From Reichenbachiella agarivorans (GTDB taxonomy: Bacteria > Bacteroidota > Bacteroidia > Cytophagales > Cyclobacteriaceae): a stretch of 64,000 nucleotides of DNA. The position numbers and the translations under genes are program-made. The DNA is taken from assembly GCF_025502585.1 (NCBI RefSeq), contig NZ_CP106679.1, positions 2,139,501 to 2,203,500 on the forward strand. The letters are read 5' to 3'. The notes below the pieces were generated by a model. That model was not told the DNA's origin, searched no databases, and saw nothing but the letters and a program-made list of their open reading frames with translations. Below are positions 53,759 to 61,499 of this stretch, piece by piece; positions within the stretch are counted from its first letter, which is position 1; every line of letters begins with the position of its first letter.

Positions 53759-53945
53759 GCATGAAAAAACATTTTTTCGCCTTTCCTAGGATTCAGGAAG
53801 CGTGAAAAAACTTTTTTCCACCATTCCTAGCGTTCGTGAAGCATGAAAAAACATTTTTTCGCCTTTCCTAGCGTTCGTGAAGCATGAAAAAACATTTTTC
53901 CACCATTCCTAGTGTTCAGGAAGCGTGAAAAAACTTTTTTTCAGC
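53759..53945. repeat. 41-bp tandem repeat, 4.5 copies
   Basis: Units start at 53759, 53800, 53841 and 53882, plus a partial unit at 53923. Each holds the palindromic core GAAAAAACATTTTTTC or a one-base variant, then CCTTTCCTAG or CCATTCCTAG and TTCGTGAAGC or TTCAGGAAGC. Two unit subtypes differ in the middle (CGCCTTT or CCACCATT). The plan matches the 42-bp array at 16654. Confidence 0.92.
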
Positions 53946-54367
53946 CTTTTTGTGGTGTATTGGGTACTTGTGCGGATGTATTGCGATTTCGATCTTTAGA
54001 GATGCTAGGCATTTCAAATGCCCAATCAATGCGAACGCATCACAGCTGCGCCAGAGCGGGTGTGATTCTGCTTTACTTATTTGACACAGTATAATTTTAA
54101 TTTTTCACAGTGCTATTGCAATAGGGGTGAGTGAGTTGATCATTTCCAAAATTTGATTTCTACTTTTTGGTGGCCAATATGGGCATAAACTTCGTTGCTG
54201 TGCCCTTTGGGTTTCGCAAACAGTTTTCTGCCAAAAATGGAAAGTTTACTTGTCCCTCTATCAAAGCTAACATCTCAACTTCGTATTTGATCAATAGTAT
54301 ATGGCATTATTGGCCTGATCTTATAAATATAACAAGATCTAGGTAGATGATTTTCTAGGTGAAAAAC
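53946..54367. other. Gene-free region after the tandem repeat
   Basis: No credible gene in 422 bases. An element with imperfect symmetry, CGAACGCATCACAGCTGCGCC (with AGCGGGTG after it), at about 54031-54063 resembles a dispersed repeat. No terminator for the metZ unit is clear. Confidence 0.45.
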
Positions 54368-55552
54368 TTATTTCTTAGCCTTTGCCATCGCTTGATCGAT
54401 GTCTTCGATGATGTCCTCGATGTGCTCTAGCCCTACAGATACCCTGATCAGATTGGCAGTGATGCCAGTGGCTTCTCGTTCGTCATCGGTGAGTTTGGCG
54501 TGGGTGGTAGAGGCAGGATGCGTGACGATGGTTCTGGTGTCTCCTAGGTTCGCACTGAGTGAGCACATTTCTACTCCCTCCAAGAATGTCTTCCCAGCCT
54601 CCAAGCCTCCTTTGATCCCAAAGGAAACCATACCGCCACCAGAGCTCATTTGCTTTTTGGCAATCTCGTGCTGTGGATGTGAAGGGAGGAACGGATAGCG
54701 TACCCATTCTACCTGAGGATGTGCTTCTAGATACTTGGCGAGTGCCAAGGCATTGTCACAGTGACGATCCATACGGACAGCCAATGTCTCCAAGCTTTTG
54801 GACAGTATCCAAGCATTGAATGGTGACAAAGAAGGGCCCGTACTTCTGGAGAAAGTGAAAATCTCTGCGATGAGATCTTTTCGTCCAAGTACCAAACCAC
54901 CCATGACACGACCTTGTCCGTCGATGTATTTGGTCGCTGAGTGGATCACCAAATCAGCACCAAACTCTATCGGGCGCTGGATATATGGAGTGGCAAAGCA
55001 ATTGTCCACCACCAAAATCAAATTGTGCTTTTTGCAAAATGCATTGGCAAAATCTAGGTCAATCAACTCAATTCCAGGATTGGTTGGGGTCTCTAGGTAG
55101 AGCAATTTGGAGTTGGATTTGACAGCATTGTCCCAGCTCGCCGTGTCATTCAAATCCACATAATCACTGCCTATGTTGTACTTGGGCAAGAATTTGCTGA
55201 TGATGGTATGGGTAGAGCCAAAAATAGATCGCACCGACAACATGTGGTCGCCTGCAGATAGCAAAGTCATGAAGGTAGTGAAGATCGCAGACATCCCTGT
55301 GGCTGTCGCAAAACCCGCTTCAGCCTTCTCCAAAGCGCACATCTTGTCTATGAGTTCGCTGGTGTTGGGATTGGTGAATCTGCTGTAGGTATTTCTATCT
55401 ATTTCACTCGCAAAAGTCGCGCGCATTTCTTCCACGTCATCAAACACAAAGCTGGAGGTCAAGTACATAGGATTGGAGTGTTCCTTTTCCTGTGTGGTCT
55501 CTATCTGTATGCGGATGGCATCTGTTTCGAAATGTCTGCTTTTCTTACTCAT
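54368..55552 (-). CDS. metZ: O-succinyl/O-acetylhomoserine sulfhydrylase
   Basis: PLP enzyme of the Cys/Met metabolism family that makes homocysteine from an acylhomoserine and sulfide. The PLP lysine lies in VIHSATKYIDGQGRVMGG; the GQGRV sequence after the lysine is typical of MetZ rather than cystathionine gamma-synthase. Other features: YSRFTNPNTSELIDKMCALE, and the C-terminal SVGLEHIEDIIEDI. Start ATG 55552 (MSKKSRHFETDAIR) gives 394 aa. It is divergent from metX, so the two consecutive steps of direct sulfhydrylation share a 131-bp intergenic region. No SAM riboswitch is visible there. Confidence 0.92.
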   Translation of the reverse strand: MSKKSRHFETDAIRIQIETTQEKEHSNPMYLTSSFVFDDVEEMRATFASEIDRNTYSRFTNPNTSELIDKMCALEKAEAGFATATGMSAIFTTFMTLLSAGDHMLSVRSIFGSTHTIISKFLPKYNIGSDYVDLNDTASWDNAVKSNSKLLYLETPTNPGIELIDLDFANAFCKKHNLILVVDNCFATPYIQRPIEFGADLVIHSATKYIDGQGRVMGGLVLGRKDLIAEIFTFSRSTGPSLSPFNAWILSKSLETLAVRMDRHCDNALALAKYLEAHPQVEWVRYPFLPSHPQHEIAKKQMSSGGGMVSFGIKGGLEAGKTFLEGVEMCSLSANLGDTRTIVTHPASTTHAKLTDDEREATGITANLIRVSVGLEHIEDIIEDIDQAMAKAKK

Positions 55553-55683
55553 GTTACTTCTCAATTCGCGATTCTGGGGCTCTGTGCAGAGCAGGTTGCA
55601 AATATGGCTTTTTCTTCCTTGAATTTGAAGTAAGAGGACTGACTATTATCGTACATTTGTTAGGTTTGCGGTCGCGTAAATTT

Positions 55684-56703
55684 ATGAGTGAAAACCCTGA
55701 AATACTGAAGATTGAAAAAGCCTTCCCATTGGAGATGGGGGGTGAGTTGCCCGAATTGGAAATTGCTTACCATACGTGGGGACAACTCAATGAGAAGAAG
55801 GACAACGTAGTCTGGGTATTTCATGCATTGACAGCCAACTCCAATCTGGCGGACTGGTGGGGTGACATCCTATGTGATGAATCTGCACTGAGTCCCAACA
55901 AGTATTTCATCGTTTGTGCCAATATCTTGGGGTCGCCGTATGGCACCAGTAGCCCTTTGACGATCAACCCTAAGACAGGAGAAAGATATTATTCGGATTT
56001 CCCGATGTACACGATCAGAGACATGGTTGCGGCTCATAAGATATTGAGAGATCATTTGGGGATTGAAAAAATTGCCATAGGTCTCGGAGGATCCATGGGA
56101 GGATTTCAAGCCTATGAATGGGTGGCTCAAGAGCCTGCTTTGTTCGAAAAGCTCATTTTGGTCGTAACTGGCCCGAGAGAATTGCCTTGGCGATTGGCAG
56201 TGCACGCTTCACAACGGATCGCTATCGAGGCGGATCCTACTTGGCGAGATCGTGATATGAGAGCAGGAGAACATGGAGTGGCAGCAGCCAGAGCCATTGG
56301 GATGTTGTCTTACAGGAATCACACGATCTTCAACCAAACGCAGGCTGATTCAGAATCTAAAACCGAGGGTTTCAGAGCTGATTCTTACATGCGCTATCAA
56401 GGTAAGAAATTGATTGATCGCAAATTTCAGGGCTACCTGCTGTGGTTGATGACCAAAGGAATGGATACGCATGATATCGGTAGAAATCGTGGTGGAGTAG
56501 AGGCTGTTTTGAAGACTATTCAAGCAGAAGTGCTACAAATCTCCATCGACTCTGATCTACTCTTCCCCGCTGACGAACAGCAGTGGATTTCTACTCACAT
56601 ACCCAATGTGACCTATCGCGAAATCAACTCTCTCTACGGACATGATGGATTCTTGACCGAGTTTGGCAAGATCAACAAGCTCATGTTGGAGTTTTTAAGA
56701 TAG
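55684..56703 (+). CDS. metX: Homoserine O-acetyltransferase
   Basis: Alpha/beta-hydrolase-fold acyltransferase that activates homoserine for methionine synthesis. The nucleophile elbow reads GGSMGGFQAYEWV. Other landmarks are HALTANSNLADWWG, the Asp in SDLLFPADEQ and the His in YGHDGFLTE, which complete the catalytic triad. I start at ATG 55684 (MSENPEILKIEK, 339 aa). The open frame further upstream encodes unrelated residues and overlaps metZ. It is divergent to metZ, which uses its product. Acetyl rather than succinyl specificity is assumed from the family name and not visible. Confidence 0.92.
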   Translation: MSENPEILKIEKAFPLEMGGELPELEIAYHTWGQLNEKKDNVVWVFHALTANSNLADWWGDILCDESALSPNKYFIVCANILGSPYGTSSPLTINPKTGERYYSDFPMYTIRDMVAAHKILRDHLGIEKIAIGLGGSMGGFQAYEWVAQEPALFEKLILVVTGPRELPWRLAVHASQRIAIEADPTWRDRDMRAGEHGVAAARAIGMLSYRNHTIFNQTQADSESKTEGFRADSYMRYQGKKLIDRKFQGYLLWLMTKGMDTHDIGRNRGGVEAVLKTIQAEVLQISIDSDLLFPADEQQWISTHIPNVTYREINSLYGHDGFLTEFGKINKLMLEFLR

Positions 56704-56707
56704 AATT

Positions 56708-57811
56708 CTACCTCTTGATAAATCTTAGGGTTTGACTATTTCTAGAAGATGTCAATTGAATGATGTAAATAGATGGTAGTAGCCTGTCCAATTGATTATC
56801 AATCTGTTTTTTTATGTCATCTAATTTGGCAGGTACATTGGTAGAGATGTAGGAATGTCCAGAGATATCCACCAGTTTCATGGTAAATTCTTCTTGATCA
56901 GGGCCAACAAAATTTAAAGTATTGTCAACATAGGTTGGGTAAATACTTACTTCTGGAGAAAGGTATGACTGAACCAATATGATGTGGCTGTATTCAACAG
57001 TTCCATCATAATCATACTGCTTCAATCTGTACATTGCTGGTGATGCCAGTTCATAATCAATGAATGAGTAATCTTGTTTGTGATTGATAGTTCCTCCTCC
57101 ACTGACATAGCCAATTGTTTCAAATGTTTTCCCATTTGTACTTTTTTCTATCTCAAAGCCATCATTATTGGTCTCAGTAAGTGTAGTCCACTTGAGGAGT
57201 ATGTTATCTCCCATGATAGTGCCTGTAAACGAAGATAGTTCTACAGGCAAGGTGCTACATGGCCCACCATCGCAATTGACCGAACCAGTGAACCCAGTGT
57301 CATCTGTACCATTGTTCGTCGCTGTGTTTGTTATATTAAGACTGCCATTGCCTGTCAATACTCCGTAGGGTCCAGCTGTCATTGTATTACCTATGTTAAC
57401 AGTGCCATTGATATTCAAGGTTGAAGTTGCGCCAACAGTTCCTAAAAAAAGATTTTCTTCGATTGACAATAGAGCGCCTGCTTCAACTGTGACAGTAGCA
57501 CCAAAATTAATTGAAAAACTACCTGAGTTGATAATTAACTCTCCATCAGGAGCAGTCCCGTCCCCTTGAATAATAATAGAAGAACCAAATTGGGTAAATG
57601 ACACACCCGTTACATTGATGGTCAGAGACCCAGATTCAGTAATGACAATGGAGGAACTAGATATAGGATCAGCAGCAGTGATGACACAGTCATCTGTAAT
57701 AGTGAAACTCCCACCTGCTAAGTTAGACCCATTACTATCTGGGCACTGAGCATAAGAAAGAAAGGGAAAAACAACCAATATAAGAAGAAAACTGATCTTC
57801 AAATCATTCAT
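56708..57811 (-). CDS. Secreted protein with T9SS sorting domain
   Basis: A 367-aa exported protein. It has a signal peptide (LKISFLLILVVFPFLSYAQ), a low-complexity beta-helix-like repeat region rich in Gly, Thr and Asn (residues ~20-185), a segment with the pattern LPVELSSFTG and KWTTLTETNNDGFEIEKS, and a C-terminal type IX sorting domain (EVSIYPTYVDNTLNFVG..., ending TLRFIKR). The LPVELSSF segment is a common hallmark just before T9SS type A domains. It would be secreted through the T9SS and anchored or released at the cell surface. The binding partner is unknown. Confidence 0.88.
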   Translation of the reverse strand: MNDLKISFLLILVVFPFLSYAQCPDSNGSNLAGGSFTITDDCVITAADPISSSSIVITESGSLTINVTGVSFTQFGSSIIIQGDGTAPDGELIINSGSFSINFGATVTVEAGALLSIEENLFLGTVGATSTLNINGTVNIGNTMTAGPYGVLTGNGSLNITNTATNNGTDDTGFTGSVNCDGGPCSTLPVELSSFTGTIMGDNILLKWTTLTETNNDGFEIEKSTNGKTFETIGYVSGGGTINHKQDYSFIDYELASPAMYRLKQYDYDGTVEYSHIILVQSYLSPEVSIYPTYVDNTLNFVGPDQEEFTMKLVDISGHSYISTNVPAKLDDIKKQIDNQLDRLLPSIYIIQLTSSRNSQTLRFIKR

Positions 57812-58010
57812 AAGTTAGGGTGTAAAAGTGGGTGGAACTGGCTGTACAATACAAATCTAACGAGCTCTCTTGACAATTAGTGTAAATATTTTAGAGACAT
57901 TATGTAGAGAGCAATTATTCATAAAATAGCTATAATCCTTCTCTCTTTTATGCAATTTGGATGGGCTATTCTAGTAAAAGGGTATGTTTTTTTGCTTTTT
58001 GTACGGGGCT

Positions 58011-58054
58011 GTAACTTATGTTACAATCCAAAAAAGACGCAACGCGTACATTTG
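58011..58054 (+). promoter_or_regulatory. Promoter and CRP/FNR-like operator of the persulfide operon
   Basis: Palindrome GTAAC-TTAT-GTTAC (58011-58024), 22 bp, then the box TACATTTG (58047-58054); the start codon is at 58080. No clear -33 TTG is present at the usual spacing, as expected for an activated promoter. The operator centre is about 42 bases before the expected start of transcription. The same arrangement recurs at 59929. Confidence 0.65.
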
Positions 58055-58079
58055 TAATAAGATTTAAAGTTATTGACCC

Positions 58080-59489
58080 ATGAAGATAGAACAGATATAC
58101 ACAGGTTGCTTGGCACAAGGAGCCTATTGCATAGAGAGTGAAGGCGAAGCAGCCATCATTGATCCGCTGAGAGAAGTACAGTCTTATATCAACAAGGCTG
58201 AAAGCGATCATGCCAAAATCAAATTCGTATTTGAGACGCATTTTCATGCTGATTTTGTGTCTGGACATGTGGATTTGGCGGAGAAGACAGGAGCCAAGAT
58301 CGTATTCGGTCCTCATGCGGACACTACGTTTGAGAGTTATTCAGGCAAGGATGGGGAAATTTTTGAGATTGGAAAAGTGAAGATCAAACTCCTACACACG
58401 CCTGGACACACGATGGAGAGTAGCACTTATCTATTGTACGATGAGGACGGAAAGGAGCATGCCATATTTTCAGGAGATACCTTGTTCATTGGAGACGTAG
58501 GGAGACCTGATTTGGCCATTAAGAGCGATTTGACTAAAGAGGACTTGGCAGGGTATCTATTCGACAGTTTGAGAAGTAAGATCATGACGTTACCAGATGA
58601 CGTGATCGTCTATCCTGCTCATGGAGCAGGTTCTGCTTGTGGCAAGAACATGTCGAAAGAAACTTGGGATACTTTGGGACACCAAAAGGAGGTGAATTAT
58701 GCACTGAGAGCAGATATGACTCGTGAGGAATTCATCAAAGAGGTTACTTCAGGAATCTTGCCAGCTCCTCAATACTTTGCTCAAAATGCCATAATGAACA
58801 AATCCGGTTATGATAGCATCGACGAGGTGATGGCCAAAGGGAATGTTGCTTTGGATGTGGAGACTTTTGAAGCGATGGCCAATCATGAAGGCGCGTTGGT
58901 TTTGGACACGCGAAGCAAGACTGATTTTGTGGAATCACACATTCCTAATTCTATTTTCATTGGGATCGATGGCAGCTTCGCACCATGGGTTGGGGCATTG
59001 ATTACGGATTTGAAACAAGCCATAGTCTTTGTTGCTGATGAGGGCCGCGAGGAGGAAGTACTCACAAGGCTATCTCGTGTGGGATATGACAACACGCTTG
59101 GCTATCTCCAAGGAGGGATCGAGGCATGGAAGCAAGCTGGAAAAGAAACTGATAGCATCGAATCCATCACTGCAGAGGAACTGGAGCAGCGAATGGTGAC
59201 AGAGTCTATGACAGTCATGGATGCACGCAAACCTGGTGAGTATGCTTCTGAGCATGTGGATGGAGCTCTGTCTTTTCCATTGGATTTTATCAACGAACAC
59301 ATGGATGAGCTCAACAAGGATGAAAAGTATTACGTTCACTGTGCGAGCGGGTATCGATCTGTCATTGCTTCGTCGATTTTGAAATCCCGTGGATTTCACA
59401 ACATTGCAGATGTGGCGGGTGGATTTAAGGCGATTCAGGAGACAGGAATCAAAAAGTCAGATTATGTTTGCCCCACAACCTTAAAGTAG
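58080..59489 (+). CDS. Metallo-beta-lactamase-rhodanese fusion (persulfide dioxygenase-like)
   Basis: Probable sulfur-detoxification enzyme: an N-terminal MBL domain (residues ~1-230) of the ETHE1/persulfide dioxygenase type, then two rhodanese domains. MBL ligands lie in THFHADFVSGH, LLHTPGHTMESS and SGDTLFIGDVGRPD; the usual DH after HxHx reads DF. The first rhodanese domain (VLDTRSKTDFVESHIPN) has no catalytic Cys (FVADEGREEE in its place). The second has CASGYRS (near residue 420). It would oxidise glutathione or other persulfides and move the sulfane sulfur. It leads an operon with a small rhodanese gene, 21 bases downstream. Confidence 0.9.
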   Translation: MKIEQIYTGCLAQGAYCIESEGEAAIIDPLREVQSYINKAESDHAKIKFVFETHFHADFVSGHVDLAEKTGAKIVFGPHADTTFESYSGKDGEIFEIGKVKIKLLHTPGHTMESSTYLLYDEDGKEHAIFSGDTLFIGDVGRPDLAIKSDLTKEDLAGYLFDSLRSKIMTLPDDVIVYPAHGAGSACGKNMSKETWDTLGHQKEVNYALRADMTREEFIKEVTSGILPAPQYFAQNAIMNKSGYDSIDEVMAKGNVALDVETFEAMANHEGALVLDTRSKTDFVESHIPNSIFIGIDGSFAPWVGALITDLKQAIVFVADEGREEEVLTRLSRVGYDNTLGYLQGGIEAWKQAGKETDSIESITAEELEQRMVTESMTVMDARKPGEYASEHVDGALSFPLDFINEHMDELNKDEKYYVHCASGYRSVIASSILKSRGFHNIADVAGGFKAIQETGIKKSDYVCPTTLK

Positions 59490-59510
59490 GATCAATTAAA
59501 TATCACTTAT

Positions 59511-59825
59511 ATGTATCAGAATATTGACGAAATAGACTTTGCAGAAAAATTTGCCGCAGATGACAATGCTGTTTTGTTGGATGTAAGGACGCAACAAGAA
59601 TGGGATGCGGGCTATATCGAAGGGGCTATTATGTTGGACTTTTTCAATCCAGAATTCCCTAAAGAAGTGGAAAAATTGGACAAAACTAAAAACTACTACA
59701 TCTACTGTCGCAGTGGCAACCGTAGCGGTCAGGCCTGTGGTTTGATGGAAGGCATGGGATTTACAGGTGAGCTGTACAATCTCGAAGGAGGTATCCTAGG
59801 CTGGACTGGTGATTTGGAGCACTAG
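59511..59825 (+). CDS. Single-domain rhodanese
   Basis: A 104-aa rhodanese/PspE-like sulfurtransferase. Motifs: VLLDVRTQQEWDAGYIEGA and the active loop YCRSGNRSGQA with a catalytic Cys. No signal peptide is present, so it is cytoplasmic. It follows the MBL-rhodanese gene by 21 bases and shares its operator. It would transfer sulfane sulfur produced or used by that enzyme. A probable terminator follows. Confidence 0.92.
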   Translation: MYQNIDEIDFAEKFAADDNAVLLDVRTQQEWDAGYIEGAIMLDFFNPEFPKEVEKLDKTKNYYIYCRSGNRSGQACGLMEGMGFTGELYNLEGGILGWTGDLEH

Positions 59826-59847
59826 GATTCAAGATTTAGAGTTTAAG

Positions 59848-59892
59848 ACCCAAGACTTTAGTTATACCTAATTTCTTGGGTTTATTGTTTTT
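59848..59892 (+). terminator. Probable terminator after the single-domain rhodanese
   Basis: ACCCAAGA / TCTTGGGT (8 bp) with an 18-base loop, then TTATTGTTTTT. Confidence 0.6.
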
Positions 59893-59928
59893 AGACCTTT
59901 GTACTTTTAGGAAGAATAACATGCTAGG

Positions 59929-59972
59929 GTAACAATTGTTACAATATCCTCTATCGAGAGTACTTACTTTTG
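59929..59972 (+). promoter_or_regulatory. Second CRP/FNR-like operator and promoter of the sulfur cluster
   Basis: GTAAC-AATT-GTTAC (59929-59942), 22 bp, then TACTTTTG (59965-59972), an exact TAnnTTTG box. The start codon is at 59997. Operator type and spacing equal those at 58011. Confidence 0.65.
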
Positions 59973-59996
59973 TCTTGTATTAAACACAAATCGAAA

Positions 59997-60317
59997 ATGG
60001 GATTGTTAGAACTGTTTGGTTTTGGAAAAAAGAGAAAGGCACAAATGATAGAAGCAATTAAAAAGGGTGCTGTGATCGTCGATGTACGTTCACCAGCAGA
60101 ATACATGGGAGGTCATGTCGATGGGGCTAAAAATTACCCGTTGGATAGCATAGACAAAAGATTCGCAGAATTGAAAGCAACAGGTAAGCCAGTGGTGTTT
60201 TGCTGTGCCAGTGGTATGAGAAGCGGAATGGCAACCAACCAAGCCAAATCTGCAGGCATAGAAGCATACAATGGAGGTGGCTGGATGTCACTCAATGGCG
60301 TGATGCAACAGATATAA
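59997..60317 (+). CDS. Rhodanese-like protein with basic N-terminal extension
   Basis: A 106-aa rhodanese. MGLLELFGFGKKRKAQM is a short amphipathic and basic leader, followed by the fold: VIVDVRSPAEYMGGHVDGA and the catalytic loop CCASGMRSGMA, where the second Cys is the active residue. The start is ATG 59997; the TTG at 59970 would add nine residues inside the promoter. A 17-bp-stem hairpin with T-run follows, before two YeeE/YedE genes. It likely donates sulfur to or accepts it from those transporters. Confidence 0.9.
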   Translation: MGLLELFGFGKKRKAQMIEAIKKGAVIVDVRSPAEYMGGHVDGAKNYPLDSIDKRFAELKATGKPVVFCCASGMRSGMATNQAKSAGIEAYNGGGWMSLNGVMQQI

Positions 60318-60335
60318 TGGGAGAAAATGAAGTGA

Positions 60336-60373
60336 CAAAAAATCCATTTGAAACTATTCAAATGGATTTTTTG
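60336..60373 (+). terminator. Strong hairpin between the rhodanese and YeeE genes
   Basis: A 17-bp perfect stem CAAAAAATCCATTTGAA / TTCAAATGGATTTTTTG with loop ACTA (60336-60352 and 60357-60373). The T-run makes it a good terminator, so the YeeE genes may depend on read-through or another promoter. Confidence 0.85.
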
Positions 60374-60412
60374 TCTAATTACAGAATTGTGAATTAGAGA
60401 AAAATTAAGCTT

Positions 60413-60979
60413 ATGATAGAGTGGATGAGTCAACCATGGCCTTGGTATGTAGGGGGGCCTTTGATTGCAGTGGTGATGATTACCCTGCTGTTTTTTGGAA
60501 AGCGTTTTGGGATTTCCAGTAACCTGGAAACGATGTGTTCCATGGTTGGTGCAGGTAGATGGGTGGATTACTTTAATGTCAATTGGAAGGATAAGATTTG
60601 GAATCTGGTGTTCGTATTGGGGACGCTGATTGGTGGATACATTGCCCATACTTTTTTGAACAATGGTGACGCAGTTGCGATTTCTCAATCGACGATAGAG
60701 AATTTGCAATCCTTTTCTATTCAGAATCCCGGTGCGCAGTATTTACCAGCAGAGTTATTTTCCTTGTCAGCACTGTTGACAATCAAGGGATGGATTATGC
60801 TGGTCGGAGGAGGTCTCTTGGTAGGTTTTGGGACGCGCTATGCTGGAGGCTGTACTTCTGGTCATGCGATCACTGGACTCAGTAATCTGGAATTGCCTTC
60901 ATTGATAGCCGTCGTTGGTTTCTTCATTGGTGGATTGATCATGACGCATTTGATCTTACCGTATTTACTTACCCTTTAA
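60413..60979 (+). CDS. YeeE/YedE-family sulfur transporter, first half
   Basis: Membrane protein of 188 aa with about four or five hydrophobic segments. The family motif GGCTSGHAITGLS is seen near residue 145; its Cys probably carries or passes thiosulfate or a persulfide sulfur. Paired half-size YeeE/YedE genes (this one and the next, 12 bases on) are typical of the PmpA/PmpB type. It is linked to the rhodanese genes, which fits uptake or export of reduced sulfur. Confidence 0.9.
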   Translation: MIEWMSQPWPWYVGGPLIAVVMITLLFFGKRFGISSNLETMCSMVGAGRWVDYFNVNWKDKIWNLVFVLGTLIGGYIAHTFLNNGDAVAISQSTIENLQSFSIQNPGAQYLPAELFSLSALLTIKGWIMLVGGGLLVGFGTRYAGGCTSGHAITGLSNLELPSLIAVVGFFIGGLIMTHLILPYLLTL

Positions 60980-60991
60980 TCTTAGCATCAG

Positions 60992-61405
60992 ATGAAATTT
61001 ATAAAATATCTATTGACGGGAATTGTATTTGGAATCATCTTGAGTAAGGCGGAGGTCATCTCATGGTACAGAATTTACGAGATGTTTCGATTTGAATCCT
61101 TCCACATGTTTGGGGTCATCGGATCGGCAGTTGTTGTTGGTGCTATTTTGCTCCTAATGATCAAAAAGGTAGGCGCAAAAGACATCGATGGACAGTTGAT
61201 GCAACTGAAACCCAAAGAGAATGGCTTCAAGGCCTTGTTGTTTGGGGGTGTTATATTCGGTCTTGGTTGGGCAATGACGGGCGCTTGCCCAGGTCCTATG
61301 TTCATTATAGTAGGCTATGGTACACCAGTATTCTTGGTGGTGATTTTGAGTGCTACATTAGGAGCCTTTCTTTACGGTGCTTTGAGGAAGTACTTGCCGC
61401 ATTGA
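60992..61405 (+). CDS. YeeE/YedE-family sulfur transporter, second half
   Basis: Membrane protein of 137 aa with four hydrophobic segments and the family motif GWAMTGACPGPMF, which resembles the Cys motif of the first half. It starts 12 bases after that gene and is likely its partner subunit (DUF6691-like). Only small hairpins are seen behind it. Sulfur transport is inferred from the family and the neighbours. Confidence 0.9.
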   Translation: MKFIKYLLTGIVFGIILSKAEVISWYRIYEMFRFESFHMFGVIGSAVVVGAILLLMIKKVGAKDIDGQLMQLKPKENGFKALLFGGVIFGLGWAMTGACPGPMFIIVGYGTPVFLVVILSATLGAFLYGALRKYLPH

Positions 61406-61499
61406 TGTAAGCGTGCATGTTCTCCTGTTTTCGGAGAATCTAGTACAAATTGGGTAGCTGCTCTACTCGGACAGCTTTTCAAATTTTATAGTACTACTT

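Noticed and set aside
53759-53945. Possible CRISPR array
   Set aside because: Units follow each other without unique spacers, and no cas genes are near. It is a plain tandem repeat.
55492-55683. N-terminal extension of metX
   Set aside because: It overlaps the divergent metZ start and encodes Cys- and Phe-rich residues unlike the family.
55553-55683. SAM riboswitch between metZ and metX
   Set aside because: I looked for the conserved core of SAM-I and SAM-II on both strands and did not see it.
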